60,000 nt of DNA from Bugula neritina (lineage: Eukaryota > Bryozoa > Gymnolaemata > Cheilostomatida > Bugulidae). A program made the translations under genes and the position numbers. This document shows, in pieces, positions 16,165 through 35,900 of this stretch. Every line of letters starts with the position of its first letter. Within the stretch, counting starts at the first letter, position 1. The notes under the pieces were generated by a model. The model was given only the letters and a program-made list of their open reading frames with translations. It was not told where the DNA came from and did not search any database. The stretch covers positions 20,594,495 through 20,654,494 of the forward strand of contig OZ037765.1 of the NCBI GenBank assembly GCA_964035545.1, given 5' to 3'.

Positions 16165-18991
16165 ATAAGGTTTTGGCAAAATTAAACTTAAATAAAAAAC
16201 ACCATTACATGCTTTAGTATATAAGTTATATGTAATAATATCATAGCTATGAATATTTCACAATATCTGTGATGATAAGTGCTTTAATGCAGTTGTTTTA
16301 TAAGTTGCTCAACAGTTTTATGCTTTAAATATAAATACTTTATAAGCATGTTATACACAAGACATGGTTTATAGTAGCCATGCTACTTTAGTGTTGTTGT
16401 ACCCTGAGGGTAGCTATACATCAAAGTTTAGCTCCGACTAATGGGGGTGGGGTGAGGAAAGACCCATCTTGCTTATTGGGTCCTGTTACAGAGCAGGAGA
16501 ATTTACAAAAACACCAACAATATGAGAGCTGCAGCAAATATAGGAATAAGTTTATTTAGGGTACCTTTTCCCACTGACAATATATGTATTATGTCAATAA
16601 TGGACATCTCTTCTTACAAAAAGCTATCAGCTATACTCTAATACTTTCGAGCAGTCCATCAGCATCAAATGTTGACTGAGACACTTCCAGGAAATTAAAG
16701 TTTTGTGTTAGCCTGTTTGTGCTTTGACATAAACAGAGCAGAAAAACATACAGAAAAATATATACTCTTAGAGTGCCTAAACAACAAACTATGTTATAAA
16801 TAATTGGAACATATTCGTAAAGTTTTTAGTATATTATATATAATAAAGTTAGATAATATAACTACCATGTGTAATGATTGCTGGCATATTGAACCTAACT
16901 GATTTGGTTGTGTGTGCTTCCCCCCAACTATGAGAAAAAAATCAACAGCTTTACTGTAGGTCTGATTATTTGGGAATAATATAACTTTTGTTTACTGAAA
17001 TTTCAACATGAGAGTTGGTGAGAAAGTGATGCCTAATAATCAAAACAAGTGATGCGTTTTATGTGAACTGATTGATTGAACTTTGTTGCAGCTATGCCCA
17101 AGTTAGGGTTTAAAACTCCCAGTTTTATGACACCATTCCAAATTTTATTTATTTGGTAATTTTATTTGCTGATTTAAAACAAGCAAACTTCTCAGCCTTC
17201 AAGTTGTAAATTATCACTATGTTGAATTGTCATCACGTAAAATATTATGTATTGTATGAAATACTATTGTATAATATATGATATTCAATATTATTGCATA
17301 ATATTATTATATAAATTTGTATATAATATAAATATATATAATTCTTATATATCCATTTATACACAACATTATTGTACAATATTAATATATACATTATTAT
17401 ATAATATTATTAGATAATAAAATGATTTTTTTACTGATTAGTTAATATCACAGCAATCTATATGATGAAACCACTTTTCAGTTCAGCATAAACTACATAT
17501 TATTGGAAGCACTTGGTGATTTTGAATTGAATACTTTGTGAATATTTTGATCAAAAGCAAGTGATATTAATTTGACATGAGATTACTATCACCTAACACA
17601 ATCATATCTGTTATTATGTCTAAATAAAGCCTAGAAATATTTAAAACATAATGTTAGATATAATGTGATATTCAAGTAATAAATAATACCACAGCTATAT
17701 ATAGCTTCACAATGCAACTGTGCTTAGACCAGATGTGTGGAAGTATCCCAAGTTTCATAGTTTAAATCCCATATCACAGCTTACATTAATCAGATTCAAC
17801 CATCAATGTGCAGCTATATTGTAAAACTTACATAATTTAGGTTTTAATAGGTTTATTTTGTGCTACAACTGCAAACCGCCTTTGAGTTATGAGCAGCTGT
17901 ATTGCTTTTAGTTACATGGAGGTTTTCACAGTTCACTCAGATATACTGATATTAAGTAGGCTATCTCTTATTCATGGCTATCAATATTAATTGTATATTA
18001 TAGTCGCCAATATATTTTGTTGGGTAGCTTCTTCAAGCTTAGAATTGTCTTCTCCGAAATATTATAGCGCGCTGTTCTATTCCAACTGTTTTTAGTCAAC
18101 ATTTGTGCAGCGTGATCTATTCAACTTTAACCCTTTTCATTTGTGGAAACAAAGTTTGCTGAGACTAACAAAATTCATGTATCACCAAATTGCTTAACAT
18201 ACAAAGGCTATTATTTCAAACTTGCTTTTTTCTTGCATAATGCAATACAAAAAATATATATTTTGCACCATATTTCTAACTACAGCACTCAAACATACTT
18301 CTTAAGGATAAATATACACCAACTAAAAATAATAAATGATGGAAAAGACCTTCAGAAAAAATGTGGGACTTATTCTAGATGCTCACTATTAACTACTGCA
18401 AACAAGACTTACAAAAAGTACGATGAAAGTATTGTGATACCAGCATGGAAGTTTAAATAGACGACCCAGCATAAAGCTTATAGCACAATGAAAGAACATC
18501 TGAGACTAAATGAAGCAACACCGTATTGTAGTTTTGGTAAAGCAAGCAAGCAAGCTCATACATAGTGGAAAACAACGAAGCAGCTGTTATGACTTCAACA
18601 AACTTTCTTGAAGCAAACTGCCTAAAAAAGTTTAGTATGCAAACTAAAAAGAATAAAAAAGATATAAACCACTTCTAAAATTCATATTCTATACTTTTGA
18701 TAACTAACTTAAAAGTCAAGGTCAATATTTGCATTTGATAAGTTTATTTTTTCCTAATTGCATAAACTTTATGCATTAAAGGCATTCAACTCATTTTAAA
18801 AATCTTATATAATGTCAAAGTTGTTTCATAAAAAACAAGAACAAAATATAACATAAATAATTAGGGATTTAAACTATTGAAATGAATAATATAACATCTT
18901 AGTAAAAGAACTAAAACATTATTATTCATTGCAAGAAATATTATGCCTAGGTGAGATTGCCAATGAAGTTTCCGTGAATATCTTTAACTTG
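16165..18991. other. Gene-free spacer between convergent transporter copy 2 and CTH
   Basis: It holds the 3' ends of both genes: a poly(A) signal for copy 2 at 16191 and TTTATT at 18743-18748 (AATAAA on the minus strand) for CTH. An open frame at 18143-18460 has no recognisable protein features. AT-rich low-complexity sequence lies around 17260-17430. Confidence 0.5.
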
Positions 18992-25671
<6,680 letters not shown>

Positions 25672-28069
25672 AATACCTACAAGTCTTATCAAGTATAACA
25701 AAAACAATGTACTTATAGAGCCTACATTATTATGCAAAAGTCATTAGTTTCACCTTTAGTATTTTTGTAAAATATTAGCAATACTATTACGGTCAGTATT
25801 AGTAAAACTTCTCAACTATATCTATTGGTAAATTTAGCATGAGTGCTATCAACACCGATGACCATAGTGTTAGTGGTAGTAAATAGGATTCTCACAATGT
25901 CATACCCATACTGATACTCATACTACGTTTTACTAACTTCAAAGCAATTTTTACTGAGGGCCTAGGAGCTAGGCCGTTTGCTTAGCCATACAGATATTCA
26001 ATATGATTATTCGTTATTACTTATACTTATAGTAAACTTTTACTTATAGTTATACTATTGCTATTAGTATAACTAAGTTATTATAACTAGTATTAGTATT
26101 AATACTAGTATTACCATTACTATAACTATTAGTATTAGGCTTGGCTTGGCTATAGGCAGAGCCCATAAGACTAAGCTTAAGACTAGCTGACAGTAAATAT
26201 AAGCACTACACTCCCTAAATTATATTTTATTACAATCATTACTAGAACTATAAGTATAAGTATAAGTTAAAGTTAATAAGCATGAAAATTAGTATGACGA
26301 CTGGTTATTGGTGTATTACCATTAGTATTTAATTTAGTGTTATTATTAGTAATAATGTATACGTATTTCTCACTATTGCTACTGATACTACTACTACTAC
26401 TAAGCTGAGCATTTGAATTAATAATAATATTACAGACTTCAAGCAAATGCCTATAGCTATGGGCTATGACTATGAGTATGACATTGACTATCACTATGAC
26501 TATCGTCTATGAGTATGATAATCATAATAACTTAATGAACCATGATGACGGATCAAAAACTTCAAATTTATATAAAAATGCAAACTATCTAAAACATATG
26601 ATTAGAATTGAAAAAAATCATCCACAAATAGTGAAATACAAAATGATGCATTGCGATGAGCAAGCAAAATAAAATATCAATTATAACAGCATTTGCAACA
26701 TCATCATTGTTTATATAGTCACGCTGGTACACCACGCACATATTAAAAAGACTGCTGTGATTGGAGGCAACACTATTTACGTTGGCTTTGATTGGATACT
26801 ATTGCATACCATTATTGAGGATGCGTAGATATTAAAATGCATGCATTGACTCGTTGAGATAGCTTGTAAGCGTTTAAATAAAACGCAAACGCTGCACTTT
26901 TTGTCGAAGTGTGTTTGTATTTTGCTCAATTTTATAATAGCTCGAGCTTAAAGGCTAACTTTTCTACATCAAAGTTTATTTCAACGAACCGTGAAGTTAA
27001 AATACAGAATGCGATAACAAAATGAACGTAGTAACACTAATTATAATTTCAATTATTAATAATTATTCTAAAAATAATTTGCAATTACGGCAAGTTGAAG
27101 TTCTATTTTAAATTTACGTTTAATAGTCTATTTTGGCAGAAAAACTATTTTTTTACAAACCCAAGGCTAATGATTATCAATACCATTATTAATTATAATA
27201 TTAATATCAATTATTATTGATATTATTATAAATATTATTATGATTATCATTATGATTATGATTATAATATAAATAAAGTGATTATAAATATTTATATTAA
27301 TAGTTATTATTATATAAATATAAGTATTCTAAATCTAATGAATATAATAATAGTTTTAATTTGTATATCAACAATGACAACATGAATATCAATATCAATA
27401 TGTATAACTTTTAATATGAGTTTCAATAACTGATAAGTGAATATCATCAATAACATTACCAATAACATTGTGATTAACTGTTAGTGTTGAATTTAACTTA
27501 TTTATTGATTACCTTTAAGTTTGACTATTACTATTAGTATTACTATTACTATAACTTTACTTTTAGTATAACTATAAGTTATCCAGTATAAGTATAAGTA
27601 TACCTCAGATTACCTCAAATGGGGTAGAACTTCCCTGCAATCTGTGTTCAAATCTAAGCCTCTATTTAGATACATTTTTTGAACAGGTTATATATTGTCA
27701 ACAGCGTAGTATTGTTTAGTGTCTCAGTTGGTGAATAAATTTTATCTTACAAATTGACCTTGTTAGTGTTTCAATTGATTAGTTCAGGATTCTCATGTCA
27801 CGGATTGTCTGTGGTAGGAAGCTGTCAACTATATGATTATAACTGTAAGATTTACTGTTAGTGAATATGAAATTGAACCAGAATGTCTATCAAAGTATCA
27901 CTATGAGAACCAGAATTAGAATATCAATATGGATATGGAAAATCAAAATGCATATGAAGTATATAATTATACCATATGATTTTGGGCATATGGTATATCA
28001 ACATGCGCTCAACTAATAATTATTCATTTTAAGTTTTAGAAAATGAAAAATGATATTGATTAGTTAGTA
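25672..28069. other. Head-to-head spacer left part: promoter area of CTH and degenerate low-complexity DNA
   Basis: No gene seen. About 25880-26520 and 27170-27600 are made of degenerate short words such as TATTAGTAT and ACTATGAG in both strands' sense, with no fixed unit. Upstream control of CTH should lie near 25672-25900, but no motif stands out. Confidence 0.5.
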
Positions 28070-28281
28070 ATACTAATGGGTGCAGATCATTTCGTGCACA
28101 AGTCGTTTCGTAACCACTTTTTCAGGTCGTTTCGTACACATCAATATAAATTAATTAAAATACATGTTTTTTGATATTTATTTACTATTTTATGTATGAG
28201 TCATACAGTACTGCTCACAAGTAACTTGCACATTTTATTTCGCTGCACGCTGCTTATTTATTATTGTGCTATGTAGATGTT

Positions 28282-28298
28282 GGGGGGGGGGGGGGGGG
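28282..28298. repeat. Poly-G run
   Basis: Seventeen consecutive G, followed by CGGG, inside the hAT-like element. Confidence 0.95.
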
Positions 28299-28408
28299 CG
28301 GGAAACTGTTTTTTAGGTTTAGATATTGTTATCAGTAGATGCCAGCACATAGTATTAATTAGTGAATATGTTTTTTTGTTTCAAAAACATGCTGGGAGAT
28401 AGAGAGCT

Positions 28409-28468
28409 GGGGTGCAATAAATAAGTAAACTAGTATCATTCAAGTGGTTTACTTATTTATTGCACCCC
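28409..28468. repeat. Perfect 22-bp inverted repeat abutting a SINE
   Basis: 28409-28430 and 28447-28468 are perfect inverted copies (stem GGGGTGCAATAAATAAGTAA plus two bases) around a 16-nt loop. The right arm ends at the target duplication of the SINE at 28481. Confidence 0.9.
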
Positions 28469-28480
28469 ATTCAAGTGGTT

Positions 28481-28701
28481 AGGGAGCAGCTGGGGTCTAG
28501 GGGTTAGAGCGTTTGCCTAGTAAACACAAGGTCATGGGTTGGAGCCCTGACAAAGGCCATCGGTAATGCTAGGAAGAGCATTCAGTCATAATTACTCCTG
28601 TGCCCCATCTTAATAAGTCCTTAGCCCGCTTTAACAAAAACCCTTTCCATCAGGGGTTTCTCGCGGGGATAGCAACTATAAACTTGCGTGAGTTTTTTTA
28701 T
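28481..28701 (+). mobile_element. tRNA-derived SINE, copy C (nested)
   Basis: A 221-bp insertion with a perfect 13-bp target duplication CATTCAAGTGGTT (28468-28480 and 28702-28714). The tRNA-like head has an A box in GGTCTAGGGGTTAGAGCG and a B box in GGGTTGGAGCCC. The body ends in GCGTGAGTTTTTTTA. It is inserted inside the hAT-like element and is therefore younger than it. Confidence 0.88.
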
Positions 28702-28841
28702 CATTCAAGTGGTTATGCAGTGGATTAATTTGTTTTTTATTTTGTGTACGAAATGGACAGCAGTTTGTGTAGAAAACGACCATTTTGTATACGAAATGAC
28801 CGGTGTGACTTGTGTACGAAACGACAGTAACCGATACTAAT

Positions 28842-29908
28842 AGTTGCATTTGCTGAATTGCATTCCCCAATTGCTAGTAATTAACTCGTACATGCCCAGC
28901 TGTATGTTATGTATCTACATATACTTAAATACATGCATGATTGACAATTACGAAGAGTGAATGACAGTTACTATAACCATTTCCATCGCTTTATTTGCAT
29001 AGTTTGAATTATTAAATTTTCACCTAACCAAATTCTTTGCCTGGCTTACTAGATTAATTAGTTTGACTTCATAGTTTTTATTAGCTTGTTGTAAATCATT
29101 GTAATTAAGATATATTTGTTGTTCAAGTACTCAAATTTGGCATATCTTTTAGAACTTTCTATGTTTTACTGTGATTAGAATTTGTATGGTTATTATTAAT
29201 ATGTTATAATTTGTGTATTATAGAAAAAATAACTCTGATTAGCTTAAAGTTAACCAACTTGTCCAGTCATTTTTTAATATTACAATTAACTTGAAACTTG
29301 TTGCTCATGTTAAAGAAACTACTAAATAAGATAGCGATTGGTATCTGCTTTTTGCTGCAAACCATTGCTTTATATTCAACTTCAAACTTCCTAGAGAGTA
29401 TAATTCTTATTTTTTTTAAACTCTGCCAAATTTAAAGCTGGAAAAATTGGGTTATACATTTTATGCTACCTGTGAGATATAACTCATTAATTTTGAGTCT
29501 AGACTCATGACTTCATGAATTTCAACCATTAATTGTGTCGTCAAAACTCATGTTATGTTGTAAACTTGGACGTAGTTCTTTGGAAGTTTGATTATTCTTA
29601 AAAATTACCAATCCATATTGCTAGTAGAGCAGGCTTCACTGCATGTAGACTATTTCCAATATAACATAATATTTTAGCAATTTAAATTTAAAAACTAACA
29701 ATACTTATAAAAAAATCTACAGCATGATATAACTTTCTAATAAATTTGATGATTCTTCCTTACTGTTTCTGTGGTACATTATTAAAACCCATGTTTTTCT
29801 ACTAATTACTATGTGTTAGCTGATTGTTCATCTGTTGATAACCAATGAGTTTGGCTCTTGATAATTGTTAGATTTGCACCAGCAGATTTTACATGAAAGT
29901 AAGATAAT
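28842..29908. other. Gene-free 5' flank of ANKRD13C
   Basis: No exon, repeat or clear core-promoter motif was recognised. The transcription start of ANKRD13C should lie here, because no splice acceptor is obvious right before its ATG. Confidence 0.4.
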
Positions 29909-32900
29909 ATGGAGGGCAGTTTTACCACCAGTCACAGTTCGTCAGCACCCTCAGATGATGTCTCCGAGGGCAATTTACTCGACTTTGATTTGTCTCGTAA
30001 GACATCCTCAGAGGATGTAAATGTCCACTTTGATGAGTCATTGTATACCATACATCGATATGTATATGAAGGGGACAACAAATCCCTATCAGCACTTCTG
30101 TTTCGTCGTGACAAAAGCACTGACGTGTCCAGACAAGATATGCATGGTGAGTTCTTTTCTTGGTTCTGTAAAAATTGTAACACTGAATATTCATATTGCT
30201 AGTAACTAACTGTTTATATCTTATGACAATATTATGCTGAATAGACTACTGTTTCTTCTTTGTTTACTACTCTTTATTTTGTTTGTTTTTTTAGGGAATA
30301 CTGCATTACATTTAGCAGCTATGCTTGGCCGAAAAGGTAAGCGCAGTTGGTTCTTAGTGACTTGTATCTAAAAGATATTATGCTTATGCTGGTATTTGTA
30401 GAATATAATATGCTATGCATATGCATTATTTCTGCATTATAATATTTTGTCCATAATATATTAATCTAATAATTATGAAAATATTAATATAGCCTTTATC
30501 TATTCAGAACTTAATTAAGTGGGCTTAGAATCTCATGATAGACATGAACAGTAATGCGATATTAGGAAATAAAATGCTGGCTGAGAAGTTTTAGTAAAAG
30601 GGAAAAGGCTTAGGAAAAGTTATTTATTTATTGATTAAAGTATTAGGACCTCCATTCAATGTTGTTTGTTAGTAGCAAAGCTTTTAACATGTAGGTTGTG
30701 TAGGTTGCTGTGGTTGGTATCTAAGCTATAACATAACATGTATATACATGTTGTGTTGCACATGCTGCATCCCATATCTTTAATGGTATATTTATACAAG
30801 ACATGTGCTGTGATTAGATATCATTAGTATCAGTTGTATGTAGTAAATCATCCTACTCACGTGGGTGTTTAGCTGTAGCAATATATACTCACTACTTCGA
30901 AGTTTTTATATATTGCATAGATCTTTTTTTATAGCAAGTAACTATAGATGCACATTTTTGTGCACCCTTTACTGGACAGTTGTACGATGAAGTGTTCTCT
31001 TTGATATACTGAGTACACGAAGTGTTTTGCTGTATGGCTATGACTGAATTGTTACATGGTGGTATTACTTTACAGAGTGTGCCGAGTTGCTGCTAGCGTT
31101 TGATGCACCAGTAGACGTTAAAAATCTACAGGGACAGACACCACTGAATGAAGCCATTAGTTTTGGAAACAGAAAAATGAGTAAGTATAACAGGGAAGGA
31201 GGATATTTTCTACCTGCATGTTCTATACTGATGGTACTTCTAAATACAACTTAATCACGTGTATGTAAAAAAGCTGGTATTAAAGGCTTCAGGTGGCTAC
31301 AGATTTTGCCTCTATAATGGCTAAAAAAAGCTTTGAATATAGCAGAAGAACTTATTGCTTTTCCTGGTATCATCACATACCCTTCCGAGATTTGACAACC
31401 AGTGCTAGCACAATATGTACTGTGTTAGTGACTTTCTACCTCCTATACACAGCTGCTTCCCTTTGTTTCTTAATATTGGTGCACAAAATAATAATAAACT
31501 TAGTTATGATTTACCCTATATGTTGATAATTACCTAACAGTTTCTATTCATACTCATTCTTCCGATTTATAATTTGTAAGTGTGACTAGTGATAGGAAAC
31601 TACATTTATCTCTCTTATTCTATCTTTGACAAGTGGAGTGAGTAGGGGATAAGGGGGGGGGGAGATTGTTATCTTTCACATTTACCTTTCTAATTTATGA
31701 CTGAGTGTGACACGCTGTCACATGTGGCTGTCCTTCAGTCACTGATTTAGTGTCAGTTTCTTGCACCACAGGGTTGTTTTTGGCTTTAATCATGGAGTGC
31801 TACCAGCCAGTAAGTTGAGATAACTGCAGTTTTTTAAATAGGGCTAGTTCTAGCAGATACTGGTAACATGAAAGATTGCCTTCTTCAAAAATAAAGTTAT
31901 CATACCTCAAATCCTAACACCAAACTAAACATTATAAACTCAAGCTAAGTGATTAATTCTGTCCTGCAAAATATAAATAAATCACTAGCAGATAAGCTTC
32001 TCTGTCCATCAGGTGTGCTGGGTCTTCTAGAGCTTTGACATTTGTGTGATTTAGACCTTTGAGACTTTATGGTGTGAAACCACACAACTGTCAAAGCTCT
32101 ATACCTGCTTGATTTAGTAGGATTAAATAAACATTATTTTTCTATGATATTGTGAATGCCTGATGTACAATTGACCTAGATGAGCTTACTATGCAACAGT
32201 ACAGCAACTGTTGAATTGAACTCACACATGATTTGAGAGTATATGACCCAAAGAGAAAGAAAAAAAACTTTTTTTATCAGAATCACTTGAGCTTAAATTT
32301 ATAATAATTTTCTCGACATTATATTTTCGTGTGCACTTTTCGAATTACTAAAAAGAAAAATCTGGCATGGGTACTGCTTACTGCTATTGAAGTCTCCTAG
32401 TATGTTTATTGAAAAGAACTCATCTAGCATTTCATGGAACTTGAGAGGTCATCCCCATCTCATTTAATACAATTGATGTGCAGCCCGTGACCAGGTGCTG
32501 CGTACACTGAGACTGAGGTGTATACGCCGGGCTATAAGCATCTTATACAATAACATTTCTTATTCTATTATTAATTTGATTTTTCTTACACAATGACTAG
32601 TGTGGTTTATACTGTACAGCAACAGACAAAATTCTACTTTCTATTTGAAAAACTTTAGTATGTAAGAGAAACACTCATTGCCAGAAACTGTTGTAGTTAT
32701 CACAATGGTGCATAGACTCAGGGCACAGACTACAGAGCACATCGAGTCTCACCAACCTGCCGTACAGAAAGCTCTAGAGGAACTAGACGATTTCAGGCTA
32801 ACGCTAAAATGGGAGTTCCACAGCTGGGGTCAGTTTATAATATGCTACTTGCTCAATTAATGGTAATATTATATCTGCTGCTTTGAGTTGAGTAGATTCG

Positions 32901-35900
32901 AATGATGCCTATTTTTGTCAGTAACTCTGTAGCTTCACCGTTATGTGAAAATAATATAAGCTCTGCATAAAGTACATCTAAAGTGTCGGCTAGTCTATTG
33001 TATAAGGTGTGTTGTAGTGCCACTAGTCTCGAGGTTCTTGCCATGTGACACGTGTCACATTTACAAGAAAGGTTGTCACATCAGGTCAGTAGTTTCAAGT
33101 ACTTGATGAAAGCTATTTATTTAGCGTTATCCAAGTATTGCACTGTTCCTGTGTATACTTTGAACATTACGTACAGTATTTACCTTTGACCACTTAGTTC
33201 TGACTGATTTTTATATAACCTTCCATGTTCACTTAGTGCTAGTCTGTGTGCATTATGCTAAATATTTCACTTTTGTTTTAGATTCAAGAGGATAAATCAT
33301 AAAAATTTTACTGTTGAAGTGCACTAAACAGATTTTGTGCTGGTTATTGATAATAAAGCTATGCCAAACTGTTGGCAGATTTGTTAGTGAATTAGTTTTG
33401 TTGCTGGTATATAAAGTTTAAAAAATAAAATCTTTTTATGAGTCGTGTCACGGAACTAATAAAAAGAAATTTAAGAACTTTAAAAATCAAGAACAATAGT
33501 TTGTAGATTTTGTGCTATATTTTTCTGTTTATTTCTGTTTGTAATACCAAAGTTGTGCATGTTTGTACAGGATGGACACAACACTTATAGATTTTAAAGA
33601 TATGCGGTGGGAGAGAGGTAACCTCTCCTTTCTTTTTGATGGCACAAAACTTGGTACACAGTCTTTACTGGTCATGGATCACAAGCAGAAAGTATTTCAA
33701 TGGATTAAAGATGTGAGTTTTACAATTTAAGTCCTTTTCTTCAGCTTTTCTGAATTTTCTATAGCAGATCTGAAATATTGAAAATGATTCATGTATTCTC
33801 TTGCATTTAAGTGGTTGTATGCAATAATTTCATAAGAGTTCTTAGTTTCAGTACAATCTGTCACAATAGATTCAATGTGTAGTAGTTTCATATAACTTTT
33901 TTTTGCCTAGAATTGGATTCTGGTTTCTTTGAGAACATTAATGTTAGTGTTTGATAGGTTTTCAACTTTTTAAATAATAAAGGCGTCATTATAATAGGGT
34001 GCCCCTCCTTACATCATTAATGAACTTTATAAAATTTCAGCTGCAGCAAGCATTCTTATTCACAATTACTAATAATTTAGTAGCTGAGTGCTTTACTGTG
34101 TAGGAGTCTGAAGAGATCTTAGTAGCTGATGTTGACATCATGATGAGTACAGATAATGAAACGGGGAAACTCACCACCAAAAATATAGCTTTTACCAGAG
34201 CTCAGTCTGGCATCATTTTTAAAGAAGGCAAAACTGTAAGTGTTTATCCGAGAGAGTCAGTACAGAAGAGTGCTGAGCGTCATTCTACTGTTGTAGTACT
34301 GCTGCTGGTGTAATGTGACTATCCAGTTGAAGTAAAATATTAGAATTTGCACTTGCTAAAAAACTGACTCATCTATTCTTATTGTTTTCAACATTAGAAG
34401 ATAGTGAAGGTAAACATTTTAATAATCAGTCTTAAACTCTTCACAGCTAACTGAATATTTATGTTTAATCATTGTCTTTCCCATAACTTTTTTTGCAAAA
34501 TATTGAAATTAGATTTTGTAAATATTCAGCTGTTACAATGCTACCAAAAGTTATTGTGCAACCTAGTATTGGCAGAAATTATTTTTTTGAAATTTCTTGA
34601 AAGGCTTCATGCTTTGTACGGGTATTAGAGTAGAGCCATAGATTGTGTTAGAGTTTAGCATACAAAGAGTTGATGTTGTGACTTTGTGTACTTCTTTCCC
34701 TGTATTATGCTATTCTACTGAGTATTACAATTACAAAATTAGGTTTTTATATAGAATAAAGAACAGTAATATTTTGATTCTCTTATCAGTTTTCTCAACT
34801 CAGCTAATTTGATGAAAATTTTCTGAAACTTCAATTTACTTTTAGCAATTTGATAATATTTATAATTGTGGCTGTTGTGTAAGAGTTTTCTTTTCCTGTT
34901 TCAATTGATTTTCTGCATAATACAAATCAATGCTCTTGTATAATGTATGTTCAAGTACTCTTTATAAAGGAATATATAAATACTTGTATATATTCTATAG
35001 GAGATGGTTGGGGAATGCAAAGCTGACTTTTTCAATGTGCAAGGTATCAGACTGGTGTCAGTAAAAAGGTAGGCAACTCCTTAGGGCAATGTATTATATG
35101 TCACCGCTAGCCCACCTTTCCTATGACTCATCACCAGAGGGTATTGTGAATTCTGCTGATTATTTTATTATAGTAGGTAAAATTTATTCCTTACTCTAAA
35201 TAGTTAGTAGGAGTTACTTCCCCTAATATATTGCCAATTATTTTAAACACTTGTACATTCTTGTGATGATTAAAATAAACTAATGTGCAAAAATGGTTGT
35301 TTCCTTATAAGGAACTGCAGGGCTTTTTTGATTAATATTTTTTGATATAAATAAAATCTTATTTTCCTAATTGTGTTAAAATATTTAGCTGCTAAGACTA
35401 TCAAGAGTAAAAGATGGTAGGATCACTATTTCAATTCAGTTAATATTCTCAGCATTTGTTGGCTGAAGTTCAGCCAGGCATGAAGATAATTTAACACAAA
35501 TGGAGGCACAAACTGAGAGTAACATTGTCTAATGTATTGCTGTTTGTTGCAGACGTGAACATTTGTCTGACGAAGATATTAAAGCAAACAAATCTAAGCT
35601 CAACCATGCTAACATACAGAAAGCTTTAGCTGATGGACCTGAGGTGTGTTGTATTCACCTATTCTAGTTGGGGTTGATGCAGACTACTAAAATTAGAGCG
35701 ATTATGTCTAACATAGTTGTTAGACAAGGCAATTGTTTAGCTGAAAATGATCACAAAACTCATGGCAACAGGTTCTGTCAGCATAAGGGGTTGTTTTCTC
35801 TGGAAACATTCTTAAATTGCAGTTGGTTATTTTGCTTGAATTTTAAATTTGAGTATCGTTTTGATGTCATGATTTACTTTATTTATATTGTGGGTGATAG

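Larger units (their letters stand above)
28078..28833. mobile_element. hAT-like non-autonomous element with subterminal repeats, interrupted by a SINE
   Basis: It is flanked by the 8-bp direct repeat ATACTAAT (28070-28077 and 28834-28841). The ends are imperfect inverted repeats sharing TTTCGT and CACAAGTC blocks. Variants of GTCGTTTCGTACACA occur three times near the left end (28087-28140) and four times, inverted, near the right end (28741-28825). An 8-bp duplication and subterminal repeats fit hAT elements. The interior holds a 17-G run (28282-28298), a hairpin and a nested SINE; no transposase frame is present. Confidence 0.6.

Noticed and set aside
18143-18460. 105-codon open frame in the spacer
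   Set aside because: AT-rich composition, no recognisable domain, no splice or promoter context.
28490-28560. tRNA gene-like sequence (also at 14590-14650 and 24410-24467)
   Set aside because: A and B boxes are present, but the cloverleaf is degenerate, and the same unit with a tRNA-unrelated body recurs with target duplications, so it is a SINE head.
29922-30209. Minus-strand and alternate-frame open frames over ANKRD13C exon 1
   Set aside because: Shadows of the real coding frame.
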